A stretch of 64,000 nucleotides of DNA, taken from positions 1-64,000 of the forward strand of contig NZ_BATR01000087.1 of NCBI RefSeq assembly GCF_000739655.1, given 5' to 3'. Under the pieces are notes generated by a model. The model was not told the origin of the DNA. It made no database searches and worked only from the letters and a program-made list of their open reading frames with translations. The position numbers and the translations under genes were made by a program. Source of the stretch: Verrucomicrobium sp. BvORR106 (GTDB taxonomy: Bacteria > Verrucomicrobiota > Verrucomicrobiia > Verrucomicrobiales > Verrucomicrobiaceae). This document shows positions 1 through 8,560 of this stretch, one piece after another. Every line of letters begins with the position of its first letter. Position 1 is the first letter of the stretch.

Positions 1-1
1 C

Positions 2-271
2 CGTCTGGCCATGGCAGAGGTCCTCGCCGCCGGGCAGCCCGACAAGTGCCTGCCGCTGGTCTTCGACGACGCCTTTGCCTACTCGGACCCGGACCGCGTC
101 CGCCTCCTGCCCCGCATGCTGGATCTCGCCGCCACGCGCGGGCTCCAGGTTATCGTGCTCACCTGTCACCCGGCCGACTACGCCAGCCTCGGCGCCCGGG
201 AGTTCCGCCTTTCTGAGCCGGCGAAGGGCGGTTGGGTGTCACTGGCACCCATTGAGTCAACCTCGACATAG
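2..271 (+). CDS. C-terminal fragment of an SMC/RecF-like (YhaN-type) AAA ATPase, 5' end outside window
   Basis: The open frame enters from the left edge and ends at a TAG at 269-271. The visible 89 residues contain LPLVFDDAFAYSDPDRV, which fits a Walker B/D-loop region of the ABC-ATPase head in YhaN, SbcC and RecF proteins. It is followed by GLQVIVLTCHPADYASLG, matching the strand and His switch (LTCHP) of these heads. In the family this domain closes a two-part ATPase separated by long coiled coils, with roles in DNA repair or chromosome maintenance. The coiled coil and Walker A would lie upstream of the window, so the subfamily cannot be fixed. A methionine at position 11 is internal and not a start. 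Confidence 0.75.
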   Translation, partial: RLAMAEVLAAGQPDKCLPLVFDDAFAYSDPDRVRLLPRMLDLAATRGLQVIVLTCHPADYASLGAREFRLSEPAKGGWVSLAPIESTST

Positions 272-329
272 GGATAGGTAAGTCCTGCTTGTCGGCCGGG
301 GTGGCTGTGCTCTATCCTGCCCCCGCCGA

Positions 330-1946
330 ATGAACTTCCCCCGCCCGCTGTCCTGCCTCGCACTTACCGCATTCCTGACCGGACCGCTGCTGGCCTCCGG
401 CACCGCTCCTGATGGAGGCGAGCTCTACCGGCAGCACTGCGCCATCTGCCACGGTGCGGAGGGGCAGGGCATTCCTGGCGTCTTCCCGCCGCTCGCAGGC
501 TCCGACTTCCTGGAGCATCAACGCGAGCGCGCGCTCAAGGCCCCGCTGGAGGGCCTCTTTGGCAAGATCACCGTGAACGGTCGCGAGTACCAGGGGGGCA
601 TGCCTCCCGTGATTCTGAGGGACGAGCAGATCGCCTCCGTCTTCGCCCATGTCTATGGCTCCTGGGGGAACAAGGGCGCTGCCCCCAAGGTGGAGGAGAT
701 CAAGACCCTGCGCAGCCAGAGCAAGTACCCCACGTATGAGGCCCTCGTGGCCTCCATGGTGAGCAGCCAGCTCCCCACCGCACCGCAGGGCTGGACGCTC
801 AAGGTCGCCGCGGAGTTCAGCTTCTCCCCCGTGCGCCTCGCCACGCACCCGGACGGCGAGCACGTCCTCATCCTCGCCCAGAATGGCGACATCTGGCAGT
901 GGAAGGTGGGCACGCAGGAGCAGAAGCTGTTGTTTCCTCGGGACACGTATTTTGACCTCGCCCTGGGCGACGTCCTCGCGCTCGGCCTGACGGTGGACAA
1001 GGAGGGGCGCCTCTACGTCACCAGCAACCAGTGCAACAAGAAGAAGACCCCCGTGGCCAATGAGGTCACCGTCTTCCGCACGGGGGCGTGGGCTGCAGAG
1101 AAGGGCGGCGGTTGGACCAAGCCTGAGTCCTGGCTGCGCGTCACGTATCCCTTTGGCATCGGACCCTACAACCACGGCGTGTCCCACATCGCCCAGGGGC
1201 CGGACGGCATGATGTACATCAACAGCGGCGCTCGCACCGATGGCGGCGAGCCCGGGAAGCAGCCCAACTACGACACGGGCGGCGAGAACGAACTGACCGC
1301 CTGCATGTGGCGCGTGGACCCCGCCCAAGACAAGCCGCAGGTGGAGGTGATCGCCCGCGGCCTGCGCAACAGCTTCGGCTTCTGCTGGGATGACGAGGGC
1401 CGCATGATCGCCACCGAGAACGGCCCCGACGCCGAGGCCCCGGAAGAGCTTAATGTCATCGAACCCGGCAAGCACTACGGCTTCCCGTATCAGTTCGCCG
1501 ACTGGACCGAGAAGGCCTATCCCCACACCCCCGACCTCCCCGCCGGGATCGTCGTGAAGAAACCCCTCCGCAATATTGGCCCCGACGCCGGCGGCAGCGC
1601 GGAGAAGGGGAAGAGCATCTCCACTTTTGACCCCCACTCCTGCCCCAGCGGCATCGTCTGGCTCGGCAAGGATTGGCCCGCTCCCCTGGGAGGTAGTTTC
1701 CTCGCCGCCAGGTTTGGAAATCTCATCAAGGCCGACTCCGGATACGACGTCCTCCAGATGCGCCCGGATTTTGAAGCTGGTACCACCAGTTTGAAACGCC
1801 TCCTCGCCCCGTTGGGCAGGCCCATTGATGTGTTGAAACTCCCCGGGCACCGGTTGTTGATCGCGGAGTACTGCCGCGGCACGAATCTGGCGGCAGGGAT
1901 CGGGACCCCGGGGCGGGTGTTGGTGCTGGAGCCGGTGGCTCGGTGA
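330..1946 (+). CDS. Secreted cytochrome c / PQQ-type sugar (sorbosone) dehydrogenase-like protein
   Basis: The 538-residue product opens with a hydrophobic signal peptide (residues 5-24). A class I cytochrome c domain follows, with haem motif C37-A-I-C40-H41 and a likely distal ligand Met91 in YQGGMPP. From about residue 150 to the end it resembles the beta-propeller of glucose/sorbosone dehydrogenases (GSDH), with features such as GLRNSFGFCWDDEGRM and PGKHYGFPYQFADW. In the family the propeller oxidises sugars or alcohols in the periplasm and the haem domain passes electrons on. The usual order is propeller then haem; here the haem comes first. The substrate is unknown. The gene stands alone on the plus strand, and the start is the ATG that yields a proper signal peptide. 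Confidence 0.8.
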   Translation: MNFPRPLSCLALTAFLTGPLLASGTAPDGGELYRQHCAICHGAEGQGIPGVFPPLAGSDFLEHQRERALKAPLEGLFGKITVNGREYQGGMPPVILRDEQIASVFAHVYGSWGNKGAAPKVEEIKTLRSQSKYPTYEALVASMVSSQLPTAPQGWTLKVAAEFSFSPVRLATHPDGEHVLILAQNGDIWQWKVGTQEQKLLFPRDTYFDLALGDVLALGLTVDKEGRLYVTSNQCNKKKTPVANEVTVFRTGAWAAEKGGGWTKPESWLRVTYPFGIGPYNHGVSHIAQGPDGMMYINSGARTDGGEPGKQPNYDTGGENELTACMWRVDPAQDKPQVEVIARGLRNSFGFCWDDEGRMIATENGPDAEAPEELNVIEPGKHYGFPYQFADWTEKAYPHTPDLPAGIVVKKPLRNIGPDAGGSAEKGKSISTFDPHSCPSGIVWLGKDWPAPLGGSFLAARFGNLIKADSGYDVLQMRPDFEAGTTSLKRLLAPLGRPIDVLKLPGHRLLIAEYCRGTNLAAGIGTPGRVLVLEPVAR

Positions 1947-2011
1947 GTGGTAAGTGGTTAGAGGTAAGTGGTGAAAATGCAATCAAGCAGCATGGAGACA
2001 TCTGCAGCAGG

Positions 2012-2499
2012 GTTGGAGTACCGGCTTTTAGTCGGCGTATTGGAAGCTGTACGGAGTCCAGTCCCGCATGCGGGACTGCCTCAGTTGGTCTTGAGCTGCC
2101 CTGACCGCCTAAAGGCGGAACTCCAACCCTGCTACGAACATCCAACGAAGGTTTGGCAATCTATCTCGCTGCTCAAGTTTCAGGAAACCGTGAGCAGGAC
2201 GCTCACGCTTTCAAATCACCCTCAACATTCGCACCGTGGTTGGAGTTCCGCCTTTAGGCGGGTCACTCGACATCGTGCCCATGACACCCTCTTGCGCCCC
2301 TGAACGACCCCGGGCCTTTGGCCCTCAGTTTCCAATACGCCGACTAAAGTCGGTACTACAACCCCGGCACGGACCTCCAACAGAGTTAAAACATCCCATC
2401 CCGCTGCTCAAGTTTTAGGAAACCGCGAGCATGGCGCTCACACGCCCAAACCACCCACATCATCCGCGCCGTGGTTGGAGTACCGACTTCAGTCGGCTC
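2012..2499. repeat. Cluster of five REP-like hairpins (family A) in a gene-free stretch
   Basis: The 599 bases between the cytochrome gene and the aminotransferase hold no convincing gene. They contain five copies of a short palindromic element: a constant arm GGTTGGAGTWCCG followed by a mini-hairpin. Copies sit near 2012-2036 and 2237-2263 (plus orientation), 2104-2129 and 2338-2365 (inverted) and 2472-2499 (plus). The hairpin heads differ but keep complementarity, for example CCGCCTTTAGGCGG and CCGACTTCAGTCGG. Such compensating change suggests the fold is conserved rather than the sequence. A partial family B unit (CCGGGCCTTTGGCCCTCA) lies near 2309-2327. Confidence 0.85.
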
Positions 2500-2545
2500 A
2501 GTAGAAGCTCCACCACTTACCCCTCACCATTCACCACTTACCGAC

Positions 2546-3706
2546 CTACGCCCCCGCCTTGCAGAAACTACGCAGCCGTTCCCCCGCCGCGTGCAGCGTC
2601 TCTTCCTTTTTCGCAAAATGAAACCGTATCAAATGATGCACGGGCTCGCGGAAGAAGCTTGACCCCGCCACGCCGGCGACGCCTGCCTCCTTGATGAACC
2701 GCTCGGAGGCCTCGGTGTCGTTCTTGAAGCCGAGGGGGGAGATGTCCAGCATCACGTAATACGCCCCCTGGGGCTCGGTGAAGGGCAGGCCGGTGGCGCG
2801 GAGATGTTGCAGGAACACCTCCTTCTTCCGGGCATAGAGCGCCGTGAGTTCGTGGTAATACGAATCCGGCAGCTCCAGTCCGGCCACGGCGGCTTCCTGC
2901 AGCGGAGCCGCGGCACCGACGGTGAGGAAATCATGCACCTTCCGCGCCTGGGCGATCACCTCCGGCGCGGCCTGCACATAGCCCAGACGCCAGCCGGTGA
3001 TGGAATACGTCTTGGAAAGCGAATTGCAGGTGATGGTCCGCTCAAAGGCGCCCGGCAGCGCGGCAAAGTGCACATGCTCATGCGGGGCGTACACGATGTG
3101 CTCATACGGTTCATCCGTGATGACAAAGGCATCATGCTCCTCGGCCAGACGCAGGATGGTGAGCAGTTCCTCGCGCGTGAAGACCTTGCCCGTGGGGTTC
3201 GAGGGATTGCACACAATGATCGCTTTGGGCTTCTGCTCAAAGGCCTTCACCAGATCCTCCAGCACAAAGCCGAAGTCCGGTGGATGCAGCGGCACATAGA
3301 TAGGCTCCGCGCCGGAGAGGATGGCATCGGCCGCGTAGTTCTCATAGAACGGGGAGAACACCACCACCTTGTCGCCCGGATTGCACGCCGTCATCATCGC
3401 CACCATCATGGCCTCCGTGCTGCCGCAGGTGGTCACCAGATGTCGGTCGGGATCAATGGGGAGCCCGGAGAACCGCTGAATCTTCCGCGCCAGCGCCTCG
3501 CGGAACCGCGGCGCGCCCCAGGTCACCGCGTACTGGTGGTACGGCCCCCGCGTCGCCTTCTCCAGCGCCGTCAGCAGCTCCTCCGGCGGGTCGAAGTCCG
3601 GGAACCCCTGGGAAAGATTGATCGCCCCATGTTGATTCGCCAGCCGGGTGGTCCCGCGAATGACGGACTCGGTGAAAACAGAAAGGCGGGTGGCGGTGGA
3701 GGGCAT
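2546..3706 (-). CDS. Class I PLP-dependent aminotransferase (methionine/kynurenine aminotransferase type)
   Basis: The product is a fold-type I aminotransferase of 386 residues from the chosen start. Visible features are the N-terminal INLSQGFPDFDPPEEL motif typical of the KAT/YbdL group, CNPSNPTGK around 167-174, Asp198 in VITDEPYEH (pyridine nitrogen contact), the Schiff-base Lys232 in NSLSKTYSITGWRLGY, and an Arg near the C-terminus (HLIRFHFAK) for the substrate carboxylate. The YbdL/KAT group converts methionine, glutamine or kynurenine with 2-oxo acids. The nearby metY, cysK and metE make methionine 2-oxo acid (KMTB) salvage a reasonable guess, not a demonstration. A longer in-frame start at 3772 lies inside a repeat and would add a proline-rich tail, so ATG 3706 is preferred. 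Confidence 0.85.
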   Translation of the reverse strand: MPSTATRLSVFTESVIRGTTRLANQHGAINLSQGFPDFDPPEELLTALEKATRGPYHQYAVTWGAPRFREALARKIQRFSGLPIDPDRHLVTTCGSTEAMMVAMMTACNPGDKVVVFSPFYENYAADAILSGAEPIYVPLHPPDFGFVLEDLVKAFEQKPKAIIVCNPSNPTGKVFTREELLTILRLAEEHDAFVITDEPYEHIVYAPHEHVHFAALPGAFERTITCNSLSKTYSITGWRLGYVQAAPEVIAQARKVHDFLTVGAAAPLQEAAVAGLELPDSYYHELTALYARKKEVFLQHLRATGLPFTEPQGAYYVMLDISPLGFKNDTEASERFIKEAGVAGVAGSSFFREPVHHLIRFHFAKKEETLHAAGERLRSFCKAGA

Positions 3707-3754
3707 GGGGGGAGGGAGGGGGTAGGCGAGAGCGGGAATCCTTGGATGAAATTG

Positions 3755-4046
3755 GGAAACTTCAAAGTTCAAAATTCAAACTTCAAGCCTGAGCCCCATC
3801 GCGCTCCCTCAGACCTCCGCCTGCGAGGCTCTGTTCGTGGTACAAACTTTAGTTTGCCTGCACTACGACAGACGCCCTGAGGCAAACTAAAGTTTGTACT
3901 ACGAACAGCTTCCAACAGCCCAAGCCTCCTCAACCGTTAGCGTCCGTCAGCGGTTCCAACCTTCCCTCTCCCCATCCCTCCAATCCTCCAATCCTCCATT
4001 CCCCCTGCATTCATTAGCGTTTCATAAGTGTCAATCAGTGGTTTCC
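3755..4046. repeat. Composite intergenic repeat (family E), copy 1
   Basis: This gene-free block is a mosaic of parts in fixed order: a TTCAAA-type direct-repeat tract (3755-3789), a CCTGAGCCCC...CTGCGAGGCT linker, a near-perfect long palindrome (3831-3908, arms TACAAACTTTAGTTTGCC and GGCAAACTAAAGTTTGTA), an AGCGTCCGTCAGCGGTTCC unit, a run of TCCAATCC-like units, and GCATTCATTAGCG...CAGTGGTTTCC. The same parts in the same order appear on the opposite strand at 13042-13335. No open frame of note is present. Confidence 0.85.
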
Positions 4047-4047
4047 C

Positions 4048-4518
4048 CTACGCTCTGAGCGACGCAATCAACCGGTTCGGCTGGTTCAGGAAATCCAGCG
4101 CATCCAGGATGTGATTCACCACCAGATCGGCTGACAGCAGCGTCTCCACGGCCGCGCCTTCTCGCTGGATCACCGCAATACCCAGGGCGGCGTCTTTGAG
4201 CATGCCGACGTCATTGCGGCCGTTGCCGATTGCCACCACGGACTCCAGGCCGAGTTTGAAGACGTAGTCCCGCTTGGCCTCCACCAGTCCTTCAGACGGC
4301 AAAATCGTGACCTTCACAGGCAGGTCCTCGATCTGCGCTTTCACGAGGCCGAAGGTGTCGGCGGTGATGATGTGCACCTGGATCTTCTGTGAGAACGTGC
4401 GCAAGCGCCGGGCCACGCCGTCCAGCAGCAGGCCGTCGATGGCGAGGGTGCCGTTGTAGTCCAGCACGAGGTGGTGAATCTTGAGGTGTTTGAATCCGGG
4501 AATGTCGATGTCGATCAT
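4048..4518 (-). CDS. Small HAD-superfamily phosphatase (COG4087, soluble P-type ATPase-like)
   Basis: From the ATG at 4518 the protein has 156 residues. It carries a HAD motif I variant, LVLDYNGTLAIDG, in which the second Asp of the usual DxD is replaced by Asn. Motif II is the Thr of IITADT, a motif III Lys may lie in KRDYVFK, and motif IV is AIGNGRNDVGMLKDA. This layout, without a cap domain, matches the stand-alone soluble P-domain family related to P-type ATPases. The physiological substrate is not known for these proteins. A longer reading from 4611 adds 31 residues without family likeness. The gene is convergent with nothing and could be transcribed after metY, 179 bases downstream of it. 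Confidence 0.75.
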   Translation of the reverse strand: MIDIDIPGFKHLKIHHLVLDYNGTLAIDGLLLDGVARRLRTFSQKIQVHIITADTFGLVKAQIEDLPVKVTILPSEGLVEAKRDYVFKLGLESVVAIGNGRNDVGMLKDAALGIAVIQREGAAVETLLSADLVVNHILDALDFLNQPNRLIASLRA

Positions 4519-4697
4519 GACTGAGGGGTGTTTGCTAATGCGCTGGAGTTCGATGTGAAATGCCCCAGACCAGGGCGGCCAGTGCACGCCGGTCAGACCG
4601 GGACGTGACACTGGCCGCTTGGTTTGGTTTGTTTGTTTGGCTATCTCGTATTGGTTGCGAGAAGGGGTCTAATCAGAGGATCTGTAGCAGAGAGGGC

Positions 4698-5981
4698 TCA
4701 CGCCGCGTCCAGTGCCTGGTCGATGTCGGCCAGGATGTCGTCGATGTGCTCGATGCCCACGGAGAGCCGCACCAGATCCGGCGTGATGCCGCCCGCGCGC
4801 TGCTGCTCCTCATTGAGCTGGGAGTGCGTGGTGGAGGCCGGGTGAATGGCCAGGCTTTTGGCATCGCCCACATTCGCCAGGTGGGAGAAGAGCTTCAGAC
4901 TTTCCACGAACTTTTGGCCCGCCGCGCGTCCGCCGCGGATGCCAAAGACGACGATGGAGCCGCCCTTGCCGCGCAGGTACTTCTGGTTGAGCTCGAAGTG
5001 CGGATCATCATGCAGCCCGGGGAAGCGTACCCACTCCACCTTCGGGTGGGACTTCAAGTGCTCCGCCACGGAGAGCGAGTTCTGGCAGTGGCGCTCCATG
5101 CGCAGCGGCAGCGTCTCGATGCCCTGAAGGAAGAACCACGAGTTGTCCGGGGAGATGGCCGCGCCCAGGTTCCGCAGCGGCACCGTGCGGGCGCGCAGGA
5201 TGAAGGCCAGCGGCGCCAGTGGCTCCGGCAGATCATGACCCCAGCGCAGGCCGTGGTAGCTGGTGTCCGGCTCATCATAGAGCGGGTGTTTGCCGGTGTT
5301 CCACTTGAAGCGGCCGCTGTCCACGATGATGCCGCCGATGCCCGTGCCGTGCCCGCCGAACCACTTCGTCAGCGAGTGCACCACGATGTCTGCCCCGTGA
5401 GCGAGCGGCTGCGTGAGGTAAGGGGTGGAGAAGGTGGCGTCCACAATTAACGGCAACCCATGTTGATGGGCCACTTCTGCCACCTTCTCCAGATCGGTGA
5501 TCTCCAGCGCGGGGTTGGAGACGGATTCCACAAAGACCGCACGGGTTTTGGAGTCAACCGCCGCGGCGATCTCCTCCACCTTGTTGGAGTCCACAAACTT
5601 CACCTGGATGCCCAGCGCGGGCAGGATGTTGCTGAACTGCGTGTAAGTCCCGCCGTACAGGTTCCGCGCGCTGATGATGTTGTCGCCCGCCTGGGCGAGG
5701 TTGATGATGGCGTAGAACACCGCACTGGTGCCCGAGGCCACGCCCAGACCGCTGAGCGGGTGTGAGCCCTCCAGCAGGGCCACGCGCTTCTCCAGCACAT
5801 CCGTGGTGGGATTCATGAGCCGGGTGTAGATATTGCCCAGCTCCTTCAGCGCGAAGAGATTCGCCGCGTGCTCGGAGGATTTGAAGACGTATGAGCTCGT
5901 CCGGTAGATCGGCACCGCGCGGGCCAGCGTGGTGGGATCCGGCTCATGGCCGCCGTGAAGGCAGAGGGTTTCAAGTTTCAT
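4698..5981 (-). CDS. metY: O-acetylhomoserine sulfhydrylase (Cys/Met metabolism PLP enzyme)
   Basis: The 427-residue product matches the long form of the Cys/Met gamma-family PLP enzymes. It starts LETLCLHGGHEPDP, carries RTSSYVF and YTRLMNPTTDVLEKR, and has the PLP lysine Lys206 in VVHSLTKWFGGHG. It also has the insertion around residues 210-290 (KHPLYDEPDTSYHGL) that separates MetY-type enzymes from MetB/MetC. It would join sulfide to O-acetylhomoserine to make homocysteine in the cytoplasm. It lies 48 bases downstream of the carbonic anhydrase gene on the same strand, so the two are probably co-transcribed. It links the sulfide produced by the neighbouring sulfur genes to methionine, completed by metE at the window end. 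Confidence 0.92.
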   Translation of the reverse strand: MKLETLCLHGGHEPDPTTLARAVPIYRTSSYVFKSSEHAANLFALKELGNIYTRLMNPTTDVLEKRVALLEGSHPLSGLGVASGTSAVFYAIINLAQAGDNIISARNLYGGTYTQFSNILPALGIQVKFVDSNKVEEIAAAVDSKTRAVFVESVSNPALEITDLEKVAEVAHQHGLPLIVDATFSTPYLTQPLAHGADIVVHSLTKWFGGHGTGIGGIIVDSGRFKWNTGKHPLYDEPDTSYHGLRWGHDLPEPLAPLAFILRARTVPLRNLGAAISPDNSWFFLQGIETLPLRMERHCQNSLSVAEHLKSHPKVEWVRFPGLHDDPHFELNQKYLRGKGGSIVVFGIRGGRAAGQKFVESLKLFSHLANVGDAKSLAIHPASTTHSQLNEEQQRAGGITPDLVRLSVGIEHIDDILADIDQALDAA

Positions 5982-6029
5982 AGATAGTGAAGAAGGAGCA
6001 TTAATTTTTATGCACAGCCCGCCATTCCG

Positions 6030-6629
6030 CTAGAGATCCGGCGGAATGTCAAGCCGCGCGCCTGCCCGGGTAGCCTCCTCCACCTCAATGAGGCGGCCCG
6101 TCTTCACATCATACACAAAGCCGTAAACCGGAATGTACGGAGGGATGAGCGGATGCTGGCGGATGCGCAGCACGTCATCCACCACACTCTGGGTCTCGTC
6201 TTTGAAGGTGAGGAAGTTCGTGAACTGCGCCGCCTTGCTGCCGGGGGTGAGCCCCAGGTCCTTCCAGCCGTCCGCATCCAGCTCCGCCTGGTCCAGGCTG
6301 GAGGCCAGCAGGTCACGGATGACCTCGTCCGTAAACAGCGCCATGCCGCAGTTCGTGTGATGGATGACAAAGAATTCCTTCGTGCCCAGCAGCTTGTAGC
6401 TGATCACGAGCGAGCGCAGCGCATCATCGCTGGCACGGCCCCCGGCATTGCGGATGACATGCGCATCGCCCTCAGACAGCCCCGCCAGCTTGGCCGGGTC
6501 GATCCGGGCGTCCATGCATGTTAATACCGCGAACTTTCGGGAAGGGGGCAGATGCAGACGGCTGCGGTCTCCAAAGTCGCTGGCGTAGTGGTCGTTGGCC
6601 TGGATGACCTCTCTGAATGCAAGGCTCAT
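6030..6629 (-). CDS. Beta-class carbonic anhydrase
   Basis: From ATG 6629 the product has 199 residues. Zinc ligands are visible as Cys38 and Asp40-Arg42 in [10 protein letters not shown] and as His91/Cys94 in VIHHTNCGM, with the conserved [10 protein letters not shown] between them. This is the short beta-CA type seen in many bacteria (COG0288), interconverting CO2 and bicarbonate in the cytoplasm. The reading frame is open to 6791, but the extra 54 residues (rich in His, Thr and Pro) have no family counterpart, so the internal Met is chosen. It precedes metY on the same strand. Why a carbonic anhydrase sits in a sulfur cluster is not shown; bicarbonate demand or an unrecognised sulfur-compound role are both possible. 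Confidence 0.88.
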   Translation of the reverse strand: MSLAFREVIQANDHYASDFGDRSRLHLPPSRKFAVLTCMDARIDPAKLAGLSEGDAHVIRNAGGRASDDALRSLVISYKLLGTKEFFVIHHTNCGMALFTDEVIRDLLASSLDQAELDADGWKDLGLTPGSKAAQFTNFLTFKDETQSVVDDVLRIRQHPLIPPYIPVYGFVYDVKTGRLIEVEEATRAGARLDIPPDL

Positions 6630-6806
6630 GATGATTGAAAGGGGGCGTAGGGTGGTGGTCGGGTTTGAGTGGGCCCGGGTGGTTTCCCTCATGGGGTGGT
6701 GCGGTGGTGTGCAAAAGACAAGACCGCCAGCCATCCGGGCTGAATGCGTGGATGCATGAAGAGCCACCTCCGTTTGTACGGTCAGCTTCAATTCACATCG
6801 AATTAG

Positions 6807-6815
6807 TGTAGATTA
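6807..6815. promoter_or_regulatory. Possible half-site TGTAGATTA upstream of the carbonic anhydrase-metY pair
   Basis: The nonamer TGTAGATTA is identical to the half-site of the inverted repeat in front of the encapsulin gene and shares its first eight bases with the site in front of the Rrf2 gene. It sits about 178 bases upstream of the carbonic anhydrase start. The rest of the 25-bp motif is not conserved here, so this may be chance. Confidence 0.25.
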
Positions 6816-6959
6816 ATGGATTGAGGCTGGGCAGCAAGCGGAAAAGCGGGGAAATTGCAGAATGAGAGCGGCGGTGGGTGGGGGCGGTAAGTGGTGAATG
6901 GTGAGAGGTAAGCGGTGGAGCATCGAGGGTGACGGGGGGCCGTCGTGGGCATGATGCTG

Positions 6960-7430
6960 AGTGACCGCCTAAAGGCGGAACTCCAACCACGGCGCGAATA
7001 TCGATGGGACTTTTGATGTCCATCTCGCTGCTCACGATTGCACTTCAACAGGGGTGAAGAGTCTTCTGCTTTCTATCGAGGTACGCACCAGGGTTGGAGT
7101 TCCGCCTTTAGGCGGGTCAATAGACAATGTGCCCATGATATCCTCCTGCACCTCTGAATGACGCCGGGCTTTCAGCCCTCAAACACTCTTTGCACGCGAT
7201 GAGCTGGGGCGTTACCCCAGGCTGGTATGACACCGGGCCTTTGGCCCTCAGCTTCCACTGAGCCGACTGAAGTCGGTACTCCAACCCCGGTGCGAACCTT
7301 CTCAAGAAACTCAGAAAAGTTTCGCCCTGTTGAAGTCAAAACTCAAGCAGCGCGTCGGACGCCCATCTTCCCACAGCACATCCGCGCCGTGGTTGGAGTA
7401 CCGACTTCAGTCGGCTCAGTCGAAGCTGTT
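6960..7430. repeat. Mixed REP region: four family A hairpins and one family B unit
   Basis: The roughly 890 bases between the carbonic anhydrase and cysteine synthase genes contain no credible gene. Family A hairpins (GTTGGAGTWCCG arm) lie at 6963-6988 and 7263-7288 (inverted) and at 7091-7119 and 7391-7420 (plus). A full family B unit, of the kind surrounding the RAYT gene at 23.5 kb, lies at 7155-7250: GACGCCGGGCTTTCAGCCCTC, then CTGGGGCGTTACCCCAG, then CCGGGCCTTTGGCCCTCA. Open frames in this stretch are translations of the repeats. Confidence 0.85.
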
Positions 7431-7501
7431 CCGGAATAACGTGCTTTCAACGAACCACGTTATTTCCCACCCAGCGCCCAACCAAGAACCAAGAACCAAG
7501 T

Positions 7502-7531
7502 ACTAAGCACTAAGCACTAAGCACTAAGCAC
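7502..7531. repeat. Short tandem repeat (unit ACTAAGC) overlapping the end of cysK
   Basis: Four perfect seven-base units of ACTAAGC run from 7503 and are preceded by AAGAACC units. The last unit overlaps the 3' end of the cysteine synthase gene and supplies its stop codon (TAG on the minus strand). Confidence 0.8.
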
Positions 7532-8510
7532 CAGGAACTAAAAACCCTTCGCCCCTCAACCACTCCGCATTAAACAACTTCGACTGGTACTTGTGCCCAG
7601 AGTCGCACAACACCGTCACAATCGTCTGCCCGGGCCCGCCCGCCAGCGCTTGTCTTACAGCACCGGCCACATTGATCCCGCTGGAAAGTCCCACGAAGAT
7701 ACCTTCTTCACTCAGCAACTGGTACACGATGTCCAGTGCCTCCTGATCGGGAATACGAAACGCGTTGTCCACCTTCAGGCCTTCGAGGTTCTTGGTCACG
7801 CGGCCCTGGCCGATGCCTTCGGCGATGGAGTCGCCGTCATCGGTATCCGTGTTGCCGTTCGTGAACCAGGACCACATGGCGGCGCCGTAGGGATCGGCGC
7901 ACACGGTTTGCACCGCGGGGTTGCGTTCCTTCAAATAGTTGGACGTACCCGCGAGCGTGCCGCCCGTCCCGACCGACGCCACAAACGCGGTCACGGTACC
8001 TCCCGTCTGTTCCCAGATCTCCGGGCCGGTCGTGCGGTAGTGGGCATCGCGGTTCGCGGTGTTGTCGAACTGGTTGGCCCAGAACCAGCCGTTCTCCTCG
8101 GCCAGGCGGCGGGCGATGTGATTGTAGTTTCCGGGATCTTTGTACGGCTTGGCTGGTACGGGGCGGACCTCGGCCCCCAGGGTGCGCAGCAGGGTGATCT
8201 TCTCCGGGGCCTGGGTATCAGGAATCACAATGACAGACTTGTACCCGCGTGACTGCCCGATGACGGTGAGGCCGATGCCGGTGTTCCCCGCGGTGCCTTC
8301 CACAATGGTCGCGCCGGGCTTCAGCGCACCGGAGGCCTCGGCATCCGTGATGATGCCCCAGGCGGCGCGATCCTTCACGGACCCGCCGGGGTTCATGAAC
8401 TCTGCCTTCCCCAGGATCTCACACCCTGTCAGCTCTGAGAGTTTCTTCAGTCTCAGCAGCGGAGTCTGGCCCACATGATGATCCACGCCGTAGTAGGTTG
8501 GTTTGCTCAT
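7524..8510 (-). CDS. cysK: Cysteine synthase (O-acetylserine sulfhydrylase), encapsulin-operon copy
   Basis: This 328-residue fold-type II PLP enzyme has the internal aldimine Lys46 in MNPGGSVKDRAAWG. Its phosphate-binding loop reads EGTAGNTGIGL rather than the canonical TSGNTG, and SVGTGGTLAGTSNYL matches the glycine-rich cofactor loop. The EGTAGNTG form fits the divergent branch that includes yeast YGR012W-like proteins. It would condense O-acetylserine with sulfide (or another sulfur donor) to give cysteine. It is the last gene of the operon that starts with the encapsulin, 50 bases after the serine acetyltransferase that makes its substrate. A second, canonical cysteine synthase lies in the sulfate operon at 18095-19057, so this copy may be specialised for the nanocompartment pathway (inference). 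Confidence 0.9.
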   Translation of the reverse strand: MSKPTYYGVDHHVGQTPLLRLKKLSELTGCEILGKAEFMNPGGSVKDRAAWGIITDAEASGALKPGATIVEGTAGNTGIGLTVIGQSRGYKSVIVIPDTQAPEKITLLRTLGAEVRPVPAKPYKDPGNYNHIARRLAEENGWFWANQFDNTANRDAHYRTTGPEIWEQTGGTVTAFVASVGTGGTLAGTSNYLKERNPAVQTVCADPYGAAMWSWFTNGNTDTDDGDSIAEGIGQGRVTKNLEGLKVDNAFRIPDQEALDIVYQLLSEEGIFVGLSSGINVAGAVRQALAGGPGQTIVTVLCDSGHKYQSKLFNAEWLRGEGFLVPGA

Positions 8511-8560
8511 TCGAGTGAGAGTAGAGGAGGGTAGGGGAAAGGGATGAGAAAATAGACGAC

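Noticed and set aside
312-1982. A 556-residue minus-strand open frame opposite the cytochrome/GSDH gene
   Set aside because: It is the antisense shadow of a GC-rich gene: low-complexity composition, no domain, and the plus-strand product has a signal peptide and clear haem motif.
3755-4046. Insertion sequence ends
   Set aside because: Despite the long palindrome there is no transposase frame and no target-site duplication that I can see; the block is a mosaic of short repeats.
6630-6806. SAM riboswitch upstream of the carbonic anhydrase-metY pair
   Set aside because: No SAM-I or SAM-II core could be recognised by eye; a covariance search would be needed to decide.
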